From Spongilla lacustris (lineage: Eukaryota > Porifera > Demospongiae > Spongillida > Spongillidae), in the NCBI GenBank assembly GCA_949361645.1, contig OX442416.1, positions 17,178,993-17,242,992 on the forward strand: a DNA stretch of 64,000 bases, given 5' to 3'. Each line of letters begins with the position of its first letter. Position 1 is the stretch's first letter. Made by a program: the position numbers and the translations under genes. The notes under the pieces are model-generated. The model saw only the letters and a list, made by a program, of their open reading frames with translations. It had not been told where the DNA came from and did no database searches. This document shows positions 1 through 11,013 of the stretch, piece by piece.

Positions 1-1853
1 GCTTGTACCTTGTGTGTGCACAGTGCTTGTGCCTTGTGTGCACACTACTTGTACCTTGTGTGTACACAGTGCTTGTACCTTGTGTGTACACAGTGCTTGT
101 ACCTTGTGTGTACACAGTGCTTGTACCTTGTGTGTACACAGTGCTTGTACCTTGTGTGTGCACAGTGCTTGTGCCTTGTGTGTGCACACTGCTTGTACCT
201 TGTGTGTGCACAGTGCTTGTACCTTGTGTGTACACACTGCTTGTATCTTGTGTGTACACAGTGCTAGTACCTTGTGTGTGCACAGTGCTTGTACCTTGTG
301 TGTGCACAGTGCTTGTACCTTGTGTGTGCACAGTGCTTGTACCTTGTGTGTACACACTGCTTGTACCTTGTGTGTGCACAGTGCTTGTATCTTGTGTGTG
401 CACAGTGCTTGTGCCTTGTGTGTGCACAGTGCTTGTACCTTGTGTGTACACAGTGCTTGTGCCTTGTGTGTGCACAGTGCTTGTGCCTTGTGTGTGCACA
501 GTGCTTGTACCTTGTGTGTACACAGTGCTTGTACCTTGTGTGTGCACACTGCTTGTACCTTGTGTGTACACAGTGCTTGTACCTTGTGTGTACACAGTGC
601 TTGTACCTTGTGTGTACACAGTGCTTGTGCCTTGTGTGTGCACAGTGCTTGTGCCTTGTGTGTGCACAGTGCTTGTGCCTTGTGTGTGCACAGTGCTTGT
701 GCCTTGTGTGTGCACAGTGCTTGTGCCTTGTGTGTGCACAGTGCTTGTGCCTTGTGTGTGCACAGTGCTTGTATCTTGTGTGTACACAGTGCTTGTGCCT
801 TGTGTGCACACTGCTTGTACCTTGTGTGTACAGTGCTTGTACCTTTAGTGTACACAGTGCTTGTACCTTGTGTGTACACAGTGCTTGTACCTTGTGTGTG
901 CACAGTGCTTGTGCCTTGTGTGCACACTACTTGTACCTTGTGTGTACACAGTGCTTGTACCTTGTGTGTACACAGTGCTTGTACCTTGTGTGTACACAGT
1001 GCTTGTACCTTGTGTGTGCACAGTGCTTGTGCCTTGTGTGTGCACACTGCTTGTACCTTGTGTGTGCACAGTGCTTGTACCTTGTGTGTACACAGTGCTT
1101 GTGCCTTGTGTGTGCACAGTGCTTGTGCCTTGTGTGTGCACAGTGCTTGTGCCTTGTGTGTGCACAGTGCTTGTGCCTTGTGTGTGCACAGTGCTTGTAT
1201 CTTGTGTGTACACAGTGCTTGTGCCTTGTGTGCACACTGCTTGTACCTTGTGTGTACACAGTGCTTGTACCTTTAGTGTACACAGTGCTTGTACCTTGTG
1301 TGTGCACAGTGCTTGTGCCTTGTGTGCACACTACTTGTACCTTGTGTGTACACAGTGCTTGTACCTTGTGTGTACACAGTGCTTGTACCTTGTGTGTACA
1401 CAGTGCTTGTACCTTGTGTGTGCACAGTGCTTGTGCCTTGTGTGTGCACACTGCTTGTACCTTGTGTGTGCACAGTGCTTGTACCTTGTGTGTACACACT
1501 GCTTGTATCTTGTGTGTACACAGTGCTAGTATCTTGTGTGTGCACAGTGCTTGTGCCTTGTGTGTGCACAGTGCTTGTACCTTGTGTGTACACAGTGCTT
1601 GTGCCTTGTGTGTGCACAGTGCTTGTACCTTGTGTGTGCACACTGCTTGTACCTTGTGTGTGCACAGTGCTTGTACCTTGTGTGTGCACAGTGCTTGTAC
1701 CTTGTGTGTGCATAGTGCTTGTGCCTTGTGTGTGCACAGTGCTTGTGCCTTGTGTGTACACAGTGCTTGTGCCTTGTGTGTGCACAGTGCTTGTGCCTTG
1801 TGTGTGCACAGTGCTTGTGCCTTGTGTGTGCACAGTGCTTGTGCCTTGTGTGT
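1..1853. repeat. 24-bp minisatellite with higher-order periodicity
   Basis: About 77 tandem copies of a 24-bp unit, built from TGCTTGTACC followed by TTGTGTGTACACAG, cover the left edge and probably continue beyond it. Units differ mainly at A/G positions (GTGTACAC versus GTGTGCAC, TACC versus TGCC). Shortened 20-bp units (CACACTAC at 41, 923 and 1327) and a TTTAG variant (844 and 1272) recur about 404-428 bp apart, so blocks of about 17 units were themselves copied. As 24 is a multiple of three, long repetitive ORFs appear in several frames; they are not genes. Confidence 0.97.
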
Positions 1854-1856
1854 GTG

Positions 1857-2266
1857 ATGTTTATTTCACATGGTGTGTAACATGGTTTCAGTGGAAATGT
1901 TTTTTGAATTGTATAATAGTTACAAAAGCAGGCATTGCATTTTTCCAAACTATGTTTTACCCTTTCGGTTTGGGCTAAGCGATCCCATTGTAGAAGTGAA
2001 AATGTTGCTTTGTATTCATCTCTAGCATTTGATGGCTGCCATCGCTTCAAAAATGCTGCCTTCATTTGATTGCATTGTACAATGTACCTACTTGACTTTT
2101 TCCCCCCATACATGGAGTCAAAGTATTCATCAGGTATCTGCAGTGGATGCTGGAAGAGCCGTTTAAACTCATCTACATTCTCTGAAAGTTCTTTCATTGC
2201 TACACGTGCAAATTCGCAGTTGACATTTGTACCAATAGATGCCATTAACAACTCTATGTAGGTGCA
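1857..2266 (-). CDS. unrecognised exon-like ORF next to the minisatellite
   Basis: The minus-strand frame is open from about 2266 down to the repeat edge. It has a non-repetitive composition of about 130 residues, with an ATG at 2245 and an AG acceptor-like site (CCTACATAG) near 2257. The peptide includes GTNVNCEFARVAMKEL, a W-rich middle (QWDRLAQTERVKHSLEKC) and a CNACF...FPLKPCY cysteine segment, which looks like real protein. I do not recognise the family; a transposon-derived exon is possible. At its 3' end the frame runs into the minisatellite, so the true end (splice donor or truncation by repeat expansion) is unclear. Confidence 0.35.
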
Positions 2267-3186
2267 TTATATAATTAACTGTGTTTATCATGTGGTTCTT
2301 TCTTTACCTTTATACGCGGACTACAGAACCTCCTTCTGTCTTCCTCTACCTGTAACCATATTTTTCTTCAAAATATATATCACGGTATTTGTTACCTTGT
2401 AATGACTTCTTTATGATTGTTTCTTTTCCCCCCAGCTGTCAAAACAACTATCTATGTGAAGCGCACATTTTGTGTAAACAGAAGATGCAGAGATTACTTT
2501 TATGCACATTTGTAGGGCTGCATGTGACATGAATACCTTAAACTTGCAACGAACTCTTCAGAACACAAAAACGCAGACGACCTTCAGATTGCCACAAAGA
2601 ACTTATAGGAATGAGTATAATGTGCTAAATCGGCTGTATTGATCATTCCCGCGCCCGCCAAAATCATGCGGCTAAAATCAGTATGGCCGCATAGCTGCCA
2701 CCTGTTTCTGTTCGTGTGCGTTTGCCATGGTCCAAATGGGGTATTCATGACAGTTCATGTGAAGATTTGAGAACAGAAATCCATGGTCTATTTGGTTTCT
2801 CTAGGTGCTTTGTAAAATATCCTTTCTCTAAAGAGTATAACGCTCCGTAAAGTTGAACTATACGTCGAGTCGCATGTTACATACGCTGTTTTTTTTTTTT
2901 TTTTACGTATCAAGGCTGTTACGAACAAGCACTCATCTTTTTCTAGAAGTGCTAAACAAGTATGTAATATACAAATACACAGATAATGACAAATCGGACT
3001 TTTACAGGTTGGCAAATGGAATAATAATGGCTAGTTCTAGAGCGAATTCTGAACCTTACAGTTTCGTAAACTTGAACGCTTCAGCGCATCTATGGCATAC
3101 ATTCTGTTCTCCCAACATCAAGGTTCTTGACTGTGTAAAGTGTTTTGCTAAATGAAAGAGTGTTTACGAGATAAAAATGAATACAC
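2267..3186. other. no gene seen
   Basis: AT-rich sequence with a poly-T run near 2889-2904. The short ORFs on both strands have no protein-like composition or splice context. Confidence 0.6.
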
Positions 3187-3462
3187 GTACACGGCTAACT
3201 CCTACCGGACGTTGTACGCCAAAGGAAGTCACACCCTGGCGTTACGCCTATGATGATCGTATATGAATACGCCAGTGATTTAAAATCACTGGCGTGACGT
3301 ACCTTATTTTGGAAACAATACACCAGTGAATCGATCGGGTAGTATACGCCCGGGTAATATAATTGGCGTATCGCAATTGCTATAAATTTCTTCGGCGTTA
3401 CGGCTGCGATATCAGAAGCGTATTGGAAACAAATTGTAGCTCGACCGGCTACGCCCAACTAA
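3187..3462. repeat. GGCGT(T/A)AC-rich block with a perfect hairpin
   Basis: Within about 275 bp the motif TACGCC / GGCGTA / GGCGTTACG occurs roughly ten times on both strands. A perfect hairpin with 13-bp arms (ACGCCAGTGATTT) and a 1-base loop lies at 3269-3295. The right end (GGCTACGCCCAACT, to 3460) matches the end of the small palindromic element seen at 62154-62217. A similar block lies at 5757-5992. A decayed DNA transposon or MITE cluster is likely. Confidence 0.55.
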
Positions 3463-3683
3463 TACATACAACAATAGATAATAACGTGCTATTAAAAATG
3501 GCTGCTTTCAGTTGTCGGAATGGTTTCTAGTTCAAGACGAAGTCAAAGTACGAAAGCCACCTACAAACTCAACTCTATCTCTAATGTGAAAAGACTGGAA
3601 TATTTTGAACTCGCTGAAAGGGATAGCGTGATTGATTCAATTTCCACCATGCGGCATGGATGGTGCATGCTTACCGATACTAG

Positions 3684-5736
3684 CTGAAGTTGTTGGACAT
3701 GACGGCCACGGACTTCTTGGATTCCACTACTCGCGACCAGCCAAACGGTAACACGTGTGCGAAGACTGGGATCAGTATGCATAAGATTGTGTGTGGGCGT
3801 ACATGCGTGAGTGTGTGCGTGTGCTTGTGTGTGTGTAGATTTGTACATCATGTGATGTATCTTCTTGAAGAACATTATCGGGAAGTGGTAGATGACAAGG
3901 TAGGTCGTTGCACAGAGATGGTGTAAAATGGACTGGTCTTTTACCTCTAGATGGTGAGAAAGATGATGAAAAGTACTCCATCTTGTTCACCTCTTCAGAA
4001 CTCTTCAGAACCCATGAGGATAATGGTAAGCATATGGTGTAAAGGAAGTGTGCATAAAGGCTACATGTGGGTACAGGTACAGGAAGGGGTGCATGTGTTG
4101 TGTAGCAATGTTTCATTGTTATTTTTGTCTCTCTCGTCACCTCTTACCCCTCCCCCACCTCTTACCCCCTCCCCCAACAGCACTTACATGTATGTAAGTA
4201 TGTACTTCTACTTAAAACGTAAAGATCATTACATGTAGTTTGTGTGTTCTCTGCTGGACTCCATTCCGATAGCAGTGGAGTGAGGGGGTAGGGGAGGTGG
4301 GATGGGGGTATCACTTTGATATAAACAGTAGGCCTGGTACTGCATGTGTGTTCATTTTGAATGTCATGTGTGCTTGTTACTGACACTGTGTGTGTTGTAC
4401 ACACATAGCATTTGCGCACACACATATGTATACCTCACATGTGCAACACACAGATTTACAATACATGCACACACACACATACACATACATATTTAGTAGT
4501 GTGTTCGGATACTGCACTCAACTGCTACTATTTTCATTGGATATTGTGAGAAAACAAAATAATAGGTATAGCAGGTTATTGCTTAGCCATAGCTAGTTAC
4601 TTTCTTCTTTCATCCCCCAAAGGTGATGGAAAACGTAGCAGCATGAGTTTATGAAGGTGATGCAGAAGTGGAAGATGAGAAGCATGAAGGTAAGTGCCCC
4701 CACTTGGCAGTATACTGTAGCAATAAAGAATGAAAAGCACTTGCAAACCCAACCCCATCTTGATGTTTTTGAACTCACGGAAAGGGATAGCGTGATTTAT
4801 TCAATTTCCATCATGGATGGTGCGTGCTGACCGATACTAGCTGAAGCTACATCGCTTCCAATGGGTGAGAATGACACTCCTAGTGCAGGTAAGGGTAAGC
4901 CTGTCATCTTAATTTGTAAGTATGCAATTCTATGGTGGTTTAGATGATGGCAAAACTAATTTAAGCATCATGCTAAGCGACACTTACCTCAATGGCCGGT
5001 CCGAACCATTTGTGTCAAAGGCTGCAGCGATGGCATATCTCATCCTTGACCAATGGTTCGTGCATATACATGTACTTGTATGTGTAATGTTGTCATGTGC
5101 ATGTTGCTTCACAGGGACAAAAAAAACCCCTGAAGTTTGTCTTCCATACATTGAGGTATCAGCTCGCATTTCTGAAAATTTGCTCTTCTCTTCCATCAGA
5201 ACAAGACCTATGGGTGGCTTTGTCTAAGGTATGCACATTTACACGTTTTGTAACTATCTCACTACTTCCTTACTCATACTACAGGGATTCTGACAAGCAG
5301 TTGATCTTTGTGACTTTTTTGTATACAAATCTGGAACCAATTCCATTGTACGTTATACTAATTAAGGATGCAACGTGTATAATATCACCTGCAACTCACA
5401 CAGGAGATAGGAGCTCTGATTGGCTGTTTTGGAGTTCACATGACATTGTGCATCACATGGACCCTGTCGTCACCTGCCAGAGTGCCTCTCCTGAGTGAAT
5501 ATGACTGCTGTTTCAAAAATGGTGTGGTTCATCGGACCAAGTCCTCAGGTCTGTTCATCAATATGATCATCGATGTACAACAGCTGACACTGCCACTACC
5601 ACCACTGTTGAACGACAGGAGGTGTCTGCTAAAAGAGCTGTTTTTCTGCATAATTGGAACAATGACTTGTATTGTTGAACGTGTACATCTATGTAATGTT
5701 ATGTTTGTTTGTTGTTTATTAAATGTTTTTATATAA
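3684..5736 (+). CDS. candidate multi-exon gene, function unknown
   Basis: Several exon-sized blocks with good splice sites lie in order: 3684-3747 (AG before, GTAACA after), 3839-3899 (GTGTGTGTAG / GTAGGT), 3951-4025 (TTACCTCTAG / GTAAGC), about 4655-4690 (GTAAGT), 4849 to about 4889 or 4915 (GTAAGG or GTAAGT), 5115-5155, 5200-5228 (CTTCCATCAG / GTATGC), 5285 onward (ACTACAG), and a last exon from 5404 to a stop at 5736. The first two join in phase and give HYSRPAKRFVHHVMYLLEEH; 5115-5155, 5200-5228 and 5285 also join in phase. An AATAAA lies at 5735-5740. Blocks 3600-3690 and 4765-4851 are copies of each other. No domain is recognised. The first exon and the full reading frame are not resolved, and parts could be a pseudogene. 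Confidence 0.4.
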
Positions 5737-5740
5737 TAAA
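5735..5740 (+). promoter_or_regulatory. polyadenylation signal AATAAA
   Basis: A canonical AATAAA overlaps the end of the last open frame of the candidate gene upstream. It supports a plus-strand transcript ending near 5760. Confidence 0.45.
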
Positions 5741-5756
5741 GAGTCTGGAAAGTATA

Positions 5757-5992
5757 GGGACGAAAGGGATACGTAAAACGCTGCCGTATCGGATTTTTCT
5801 CAAGACTTGCGTTACGCCAAGGTTCACGCCCCTAAATTGGACCCGTTCACGCTACCGATACGCCAAATAATCTTACGTTAAAAAATAAAAGCGGTGCCGA
5901 TCGGCAATGATACGCCACTATGGTCACGTTGACGTCACGCCAGTGTATTCGCTTCCGATACGGACTCAAATTGTTGGCCGTGTAACATAGCA
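5757..5992. repeat. second GGCGT(T/A)AC-rich block
   Basis: GCGTTACGCC, GATACGCC (twice), CACGCC and TACGTAAAACG recur here as at 3187-3462. The right end (TTGGCCGTGTA) resembles the inverted form of the left end of that block (TACACGGCTAAC). The two blocks flank the candidate gene at 3.68-5.74 kb. Confidence 0.45.
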
Positions 5993-7252
5993 AACTCAAT
6001 TAAAATTATTGGGACCCGTCCTTAATCACGTGGAGTAGTTAACTTAGATATAAACAGCGTGCAAATGTATTGCCTCCTGCTGCTTTTAATCAAATATCCA
6101 AATTCCATCTCCATGACGACAGAACAATATGAAACAAAAAAAGTACAACCAACCTTATCAAGCTCTGATTGATAGCACGACGCTTCGATCCAACTTTTCT
6201 CTTCGTTTCCATTTGATGCGCATCTTATCGGACAGCAGGTATGTTAATATACACAAAACAATGTTAGCAAAACCGATCGTGACAGTATAGTCGTCCGGAT
6301 CTGCTTAGCAGAACTATAAATTCTTGACCAATAGAAGCGACATGGGTAACCGTCACATGAACACATCGATCGACGCTACAAGAAGTACGTAAACCGAGAG
6401 ATTGAGTTCAAATACCACAATCGGCATAGCAGATCGCCTTTCTCACTTACATGGGGAGTCTTATACATCAGATCGATTGTACACGCCGTTTTTGATGAAG
6501 GCGCATGCATGCATGCTGACATTCAAAATCATCCGGGGTTGTAAATATCGCGCATGCGCCCAATGTGTTGCTATAGACTACAATTCGGCGTGCGCTAAAC
6601 ATATGTCGAAAACGTGTCGTAAACATTATAACATAAATACATAGGTGTAGCTAGTCTTAACATACCTGAGTGGATGGTACCACGGCTGTTTGCGGCCATA
6701 CATTTTGTGGACACTAGGTTATTTACCCGAAATATTGAAATGATTACGTAGAGCCTTAGCAACGCCCATGACAATCCCAGGGTTGAACAAAAACGCAAAA
6801 CAGGTTGGTTATTATCACCATTTGAAAACACGAAATAAAGCCAGCATCATTTTTCTATTTACAGTGCTTACCTCATGCTACGGTTTCGTTGCCACGGCGC
6901 GTTATAGGTCGTGAAAGCGGGTAACTCGCGATGTACCTCTCCTATTTGAAGCGAATTATCTACGTTCCCAACCTATAGAAAGTCGAAATCAAAGCTGAAT
7001 CTTGAAGGACATAGAAGGTACTAGCTTTTAATTGTATATGCTAAAAGCCAACTTTTTTTTTGCCAGGGATTTTCGATACCAAAGTTACGCGAGAAAAGCG
7101 ATCATGTCATTTCTAGTAGGAGAAGTGTCGCTGCCACATTTTGTAGAGCCATGAAGAGTATATGCTCCTTTACCATTAGCACCAATTGTCGAACTTTGTC
7201 AGAAACTGAATGGTACGTCCTTTGTAGTCCGTTGAACCTTGCACGTATGGAT
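5993..7252. other. no gene assigned
   Basis: Mixed sequence with a few short ORFs. A minus-strand frame at 7102-7340 may hold a downstream exon of the RAG1-like region, but no splice join could be fixed. The rest shows nothing I can support. Confidence 0.5.
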
Positions 7253-7340
7253 TCAGCCCCGTGTGTTCTCCGAGGAGGCCAAATCCAACATGCGTTTTCC
7301 TGCTTTCTGCTGGTTAGCCTTCGCTGGTTCACCATTGCAC

Positions 7341-7512
<172 letters not shown>

Positions 7513-7521
7513 CATACTCAC

Positions 7522-8184
7522 AAGCCTTAATGTCCTTCCTACAGGTTTGACACTGGAGTGCCTGGATCAATAGTGTTGCTGCCTTTAGCTGTGGTGCAGT
7601 TAGTGGAGTATCCATGAAGCAGCATGGACATTTGACCTACTACAATTGAGCACTTTGAACCACTCGACCATGCAGGCAGTGCATACCAGTGCCCTACATG
7701 GGAGCTCCAGAGGCTGGTGTAAAGTCCTCAGGCATATGGGACACTGTAGTTGCTCCAGGATTGCTGGATTGTTGGAGCTGGCCATTAAGTGGTCAGCCAG
7801 TATGGATTCAGTGGGAGGGGCTATTGCATGCATGCCTACAATGATCATCTGTGGGCTGTGTTTGGCTGGACAACTGCAAGCAGGGTGATAATGTATGGTA
7901 AATCAGAATGTAAGGTGAACACAAATGTATTTATTTTTATTTACTACTATCCCTCACAGTAACAGCAGGCAGCACAAGTTTGCAATGGTATAGCAGATGC
8001 AGAAGCAAGGAGGGTGAGTGTTAACTATGTCATTGCTGGTGTTAGTAGCAAAGACAGTGTACAAATTAGCTGCAAACTCTTGGCTGATGTATGAGTTCCT
8101 TGTTTTCTTTTTACTAGCCTCGACCAAGAAGTGACCACACAGTTCTTTGACTGTCGTTTTGTGGTGCTCCATCCAATTCCACAT
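7522..8184 (-). pseudogene. RAG1 N-terminal-like zinc-binding region (HPxxFCxxC plus RING), broken
   Basis: Two minus-strand pieces are seen. The upstream one (8184 to about 7960) reads MEHHKTTVKELCGHF and ends DIVNTHPPCFCICY, like the HPxxFCxxC segment before the RING in RAG1 and in RAG1-N-terminal-like transposon proteins (N-RAG-TP type). The second (about 7835-7522) has a RING start, CPICLRTLHQPLELPC, then LVCTACMVEWF; after a one-base frame change it continues CPCC, then TPLTAPQLKAATLLIQAL and CQTCRKDIKA, and stops at a GTGAGT donor (7521). That order (C-x2-C, C-x2-C, C-P-x-C, then a C-x2-C finger) matches the RAG1 zinc dimerisation region. The usual RING histidine is replaced (PCRALVC), and the frame break suggests a fossil, an unseen intron or a sequence error. 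No catalytic core was found nearby. Alternative: an unrelated RING protein. Confidence 0.5.
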
Positions 8185-10200
8185 CTATTATTCATAAAAA
8201 TACTCATGTCAAGTTCGGTGTTAAAAAAAAAAGTTAGCTAGTTGGAAACATTGTATATATGCTCTCCCATGTGTGTTGTTTAGTGTTCTTGCTTACCGTC
8301 CTGTTCTGTCAGTTGGTTCGGTCGTACATGCACCAAGCAAAAGTACATAGGCTTAAAAACGTGCTGCGCATAAATATTAATCATATCAAATACTGTTGCG
8401 CGTTTATCATATTGTTCACTAGACTGGTAGGGTGTGTGTGGGAGCTATTTGTTTCAACGGAATTGCTTACAAACACGTGTGGTATATGGATCGCCAAAAA
8501 CAACATATATAATGAGGTACGAACATTACAGCTTTAGGGGCGTATACCGTATTGCAATTGTCTAATTATAAACCCAGTGTCCAGCCGCAAACAGCCGTGT
8601 GGTACTGTATGCAGTGTTTGTAGGAGCCGCTGCAAGAACTGTTGTAGTGTTTGCTCTGATGCATCAAATGGAAAAATTGTGGCTCTATGTGGACTGCGAT
8701 CAATGCAAGGAAGCAATTTGCAGATGCTGCATTGTAAATATAGTGCCTTGCATACACATTCAGCTGCTCACATTCTACATGTACATGTATATATTCACTG
8801 ATTTTGTAGCTGTACCTATCAGTTTACACAATCCACCACATGAAGGTAGCTAAGTTTTGAAAAACCACATGAATATAATTAGTGATTTGTGACTTAAGTC
8901 ACAAACGCACGGTCAATCTATGATTAAGTCACAAACGCACGGTCAATCTATGATTAAGTCACAAACGCACGGTCAATCTATATCTCTGTCAGCACAAAGA
9001 GGGAGGTGCAAATTACTGCAACAATACTGATTATTAATTGCAATCTTCTCTTACCATGATTAAGCATCATTGATCCACCCCCTCTCAGGTGTGCAAGCAC
9101 AGCATTAATCATATCTCACCATATGATATGTTTATAGTTAGACCTCAAGCTCCTTCCATGTTTACAGACCTCTTTGATCCACCCCCTCCTATGCAGGTGT
9201 ACCCTTCAAGGTGCACCCTCTCATGAAGGGAGGGGAAATGTCTATAGGTGTCAGTGCAAAGATTGCAATCAATAATATTTTCCTCGTTTACAGGCATCTT
9301 TGTTCCACCCCCTCCAGGTGTACAATCACATCATCAATCATCTCTCTCCTTCTGATATGCTTCTTCCATGCATGCCACATATCATTTCTTGTTACACAAA
9401 TTTGTACACTTAGATTTTAAACTCTCGTGTGTACCCTCTCATAAAAATATTTTGGCTTCCGGGATTTTTTTTGGGGTGGGGGGGGAGGGGGGAGAATATT
9501 ATTATGTAATTAAATTACCAGCTGCATGGAAGAGAGAGTACACCAGAGAAGGGTGTGGGCTCAGCCTCCAAATAGTGACGAACATGACATGAAGCTAACG
9601 GTTTTTTACACGCTAAAGACTCCCCCCTCCCTAGCCTCCCACACCATAAAACATGTACACCTTCCGCCGCCCCTGCTTCGCCTCGGTATGGCACTCAGGA
9701 CAATTTTGCTCGATTTATTCATCAACACAAAATTTATAGTGGTCTTATTAGGCGGTGGTATGATCGGGCGGTTATGTTCCGGGTGGTCTTATTTGTGAGC
9801 CGCTACTGTACATGTACATAAATAGCATAAGCTATGTTTTATGTTGATGACCGCAAGGGCGGGGTCCGATCGTATTTCACCATAAATGGCCAATTTATCA
9901 CCCAATTATCCCCCAATAAGGATGGTGAAAAGTGATTGTGAATATGCGCCCGGCGAAATTGTCTAAGGGCCATCCCGAGGTGAAGCAAAATAGAAAAACT
10001 CCTCATGTGTACCCTCTCATATGCATCAAATTGTGATCTGCTTTGTAACGTACTTCAAAATATAGAACAATATTTGTAAAGTTGGGGCACAATCGAACTC
10101 AGTACTGACAACTAATGTGAGATGTACATGTATGCACCAAAACTTTTGCCACCGCAACGACATCATTTTGACCCGCTACTAATAAAGGCAGATCAAATTC
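8185..10200. other. intergenic with diverged repeats
   Basis: No gene is supported. Diverged copies of a GATCCACCCCCTC...AGGTGT segment lie near 9071, 9177 and 9300. There is a G-rich run near 9472-9492. ORFs around 8577-8853 are cysteine-rich by chance or unrecognised. Confidence 0.5.
8891..8980. repeat. 30-bp tandem repeat, three copies
   Basis: Three almost identical 30-bp units containing AAGTCACAAACGCACGG, each followed by TCAATCTATGATT. Only the first unit differs, by two bases. Confidence 0.97.
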
Positions 10201-10210
10201 CCAGCCTGCG

Positions 10211-10232
10211 ATTGGTATGGACGTTATAAAAG
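10211..10232 (+). promoter_or_regulatory. core promoter: inverted CCAAT and TATA box
   Basis: ATTGG (inverted CCAAT) at 10211-10215 and TATAAAAG at 10225-10232 lie about 145 bp before the ATG at 10374. That leaves a 5' UTR of roughly 110-120 bp and supports transcription of the downstream gene on this strand. Confidence 0.6.
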
Positions 10233-10373
10233 GGGGCGTAATTCCAACTGACCCCATGCCCCGGATTAGTTTCCGGGATTCGTCGCCTTTTAAACGATTG
10301 CATACATTTAATTTTTAGAAGTGACCTCTGATTCGCCTCATTGAACTTGATTCCTAATAGTACTGGAATTATA

Positions 10374-10820
10374 ATGCTGACAGTACAGAATACAATCCTG
10401 GTTGTCGGGATCGGGCTGACGCTACTTTCGCTGTGCTCCTGTCTACCCAATGTCAATGATGCTGAAGCAAAGCAACAAGCGCTCACTTCATTTCTGCACG
10501 CAAAGCGACAGATAGTGCCTTCTGACAACGGCACATGCTTCTCAAACGCTGCGAAAAATAGTTTAACTATACAGGCTTGCTATCTCGATTACTTCTTAGC
10601 ACTGCTCGCAAACACTACATCAAGTAATTTTTGCTCTTCGTCATGCGATGTTGCGTACAATGCTTATGTGAACTGCTACGGAGTGACAGCCGCTAAGTCG
10701 TTCTACTCTTTCTTTTGTCCTAACGGCTATCAGGGAGCGGCAGCTAGCCATGTGCCGCTGAATTTTGCTGTTGTTTTGATGTCCGTTTTCATCGCAGCTG
10801 TCCTGAAGATAACGGGATGA
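10374..10820 (+). CDS. small secreted cysteine-rich, probably GPI-anchored protein
   Basis: The ORF encodes 148 residues from ATG 10374; the frame is open a little further upstream but without another ATG. Residues 1-22 form a signal peptide (hydrophobic ILVVGIGLTLLSL, then CSC). The mature part has several cysteines, including two closely spaced groups (NFCSSSCDVAY and NCYGVTAAKSFYSFFC), and potential N-glycosylation sites NGT and NTT. The last about 20 residues are hydrophobic (LNFAVVLMSVFIAAVL) and end KITG, as in GPI-anchor signals. No intron is needed. A TATA box lies upstream and CATAAA near 10967 downstream. I do not recognise a named family; a cell-surface role is inferred only from topology. 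Confidence 0.75.
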   Translation: MLTVQNTILVVGIGLTLLSLCSCLPNVNDAEAKQQALTSFLHAKRQIVPSDNGTCFSNAAKNSLTIQACYLDYFLALLANTTSSNFCSSSCDVAYNAYVNCYGVTAAKSFYSFFCPNGYQGAAASHVPLNFAVVLMSVFIAAVLKITG

Positions 10821-11013
10821 GACGTGGAAGAAAATATGTACTTGCGTAGTTAAATGTGTTATGTAGCTGACACGCAGTCAGTAGAACTTCATTAGACTTT
10901 ATAAGCTGTGCATGTATGTGTACATGCACTTGTGGTTGGTTTATATGTAATTAGCTATAGTGCGTACATAAAGTTTGGGTTTTTTTTTTGTGTGCCTTTC
11001 TTTCTCTGAACAG

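Noticed and set aside
3..1978. Long ORFs of 130-527 codons on both strands (LVPCVYTV-like repeats)
   Set aside because: They arise because the 24-bp repeat unit keeps frames open; composition is purely repetitive.
8577..8853. Cysteine-rich short ORF (CRSRCKNCCSVCSD)
   Set aside because: Considered as an upstream zinc-finger exon of the RAG1-like gene, but it is on the opposite strand and lacks splice sites.
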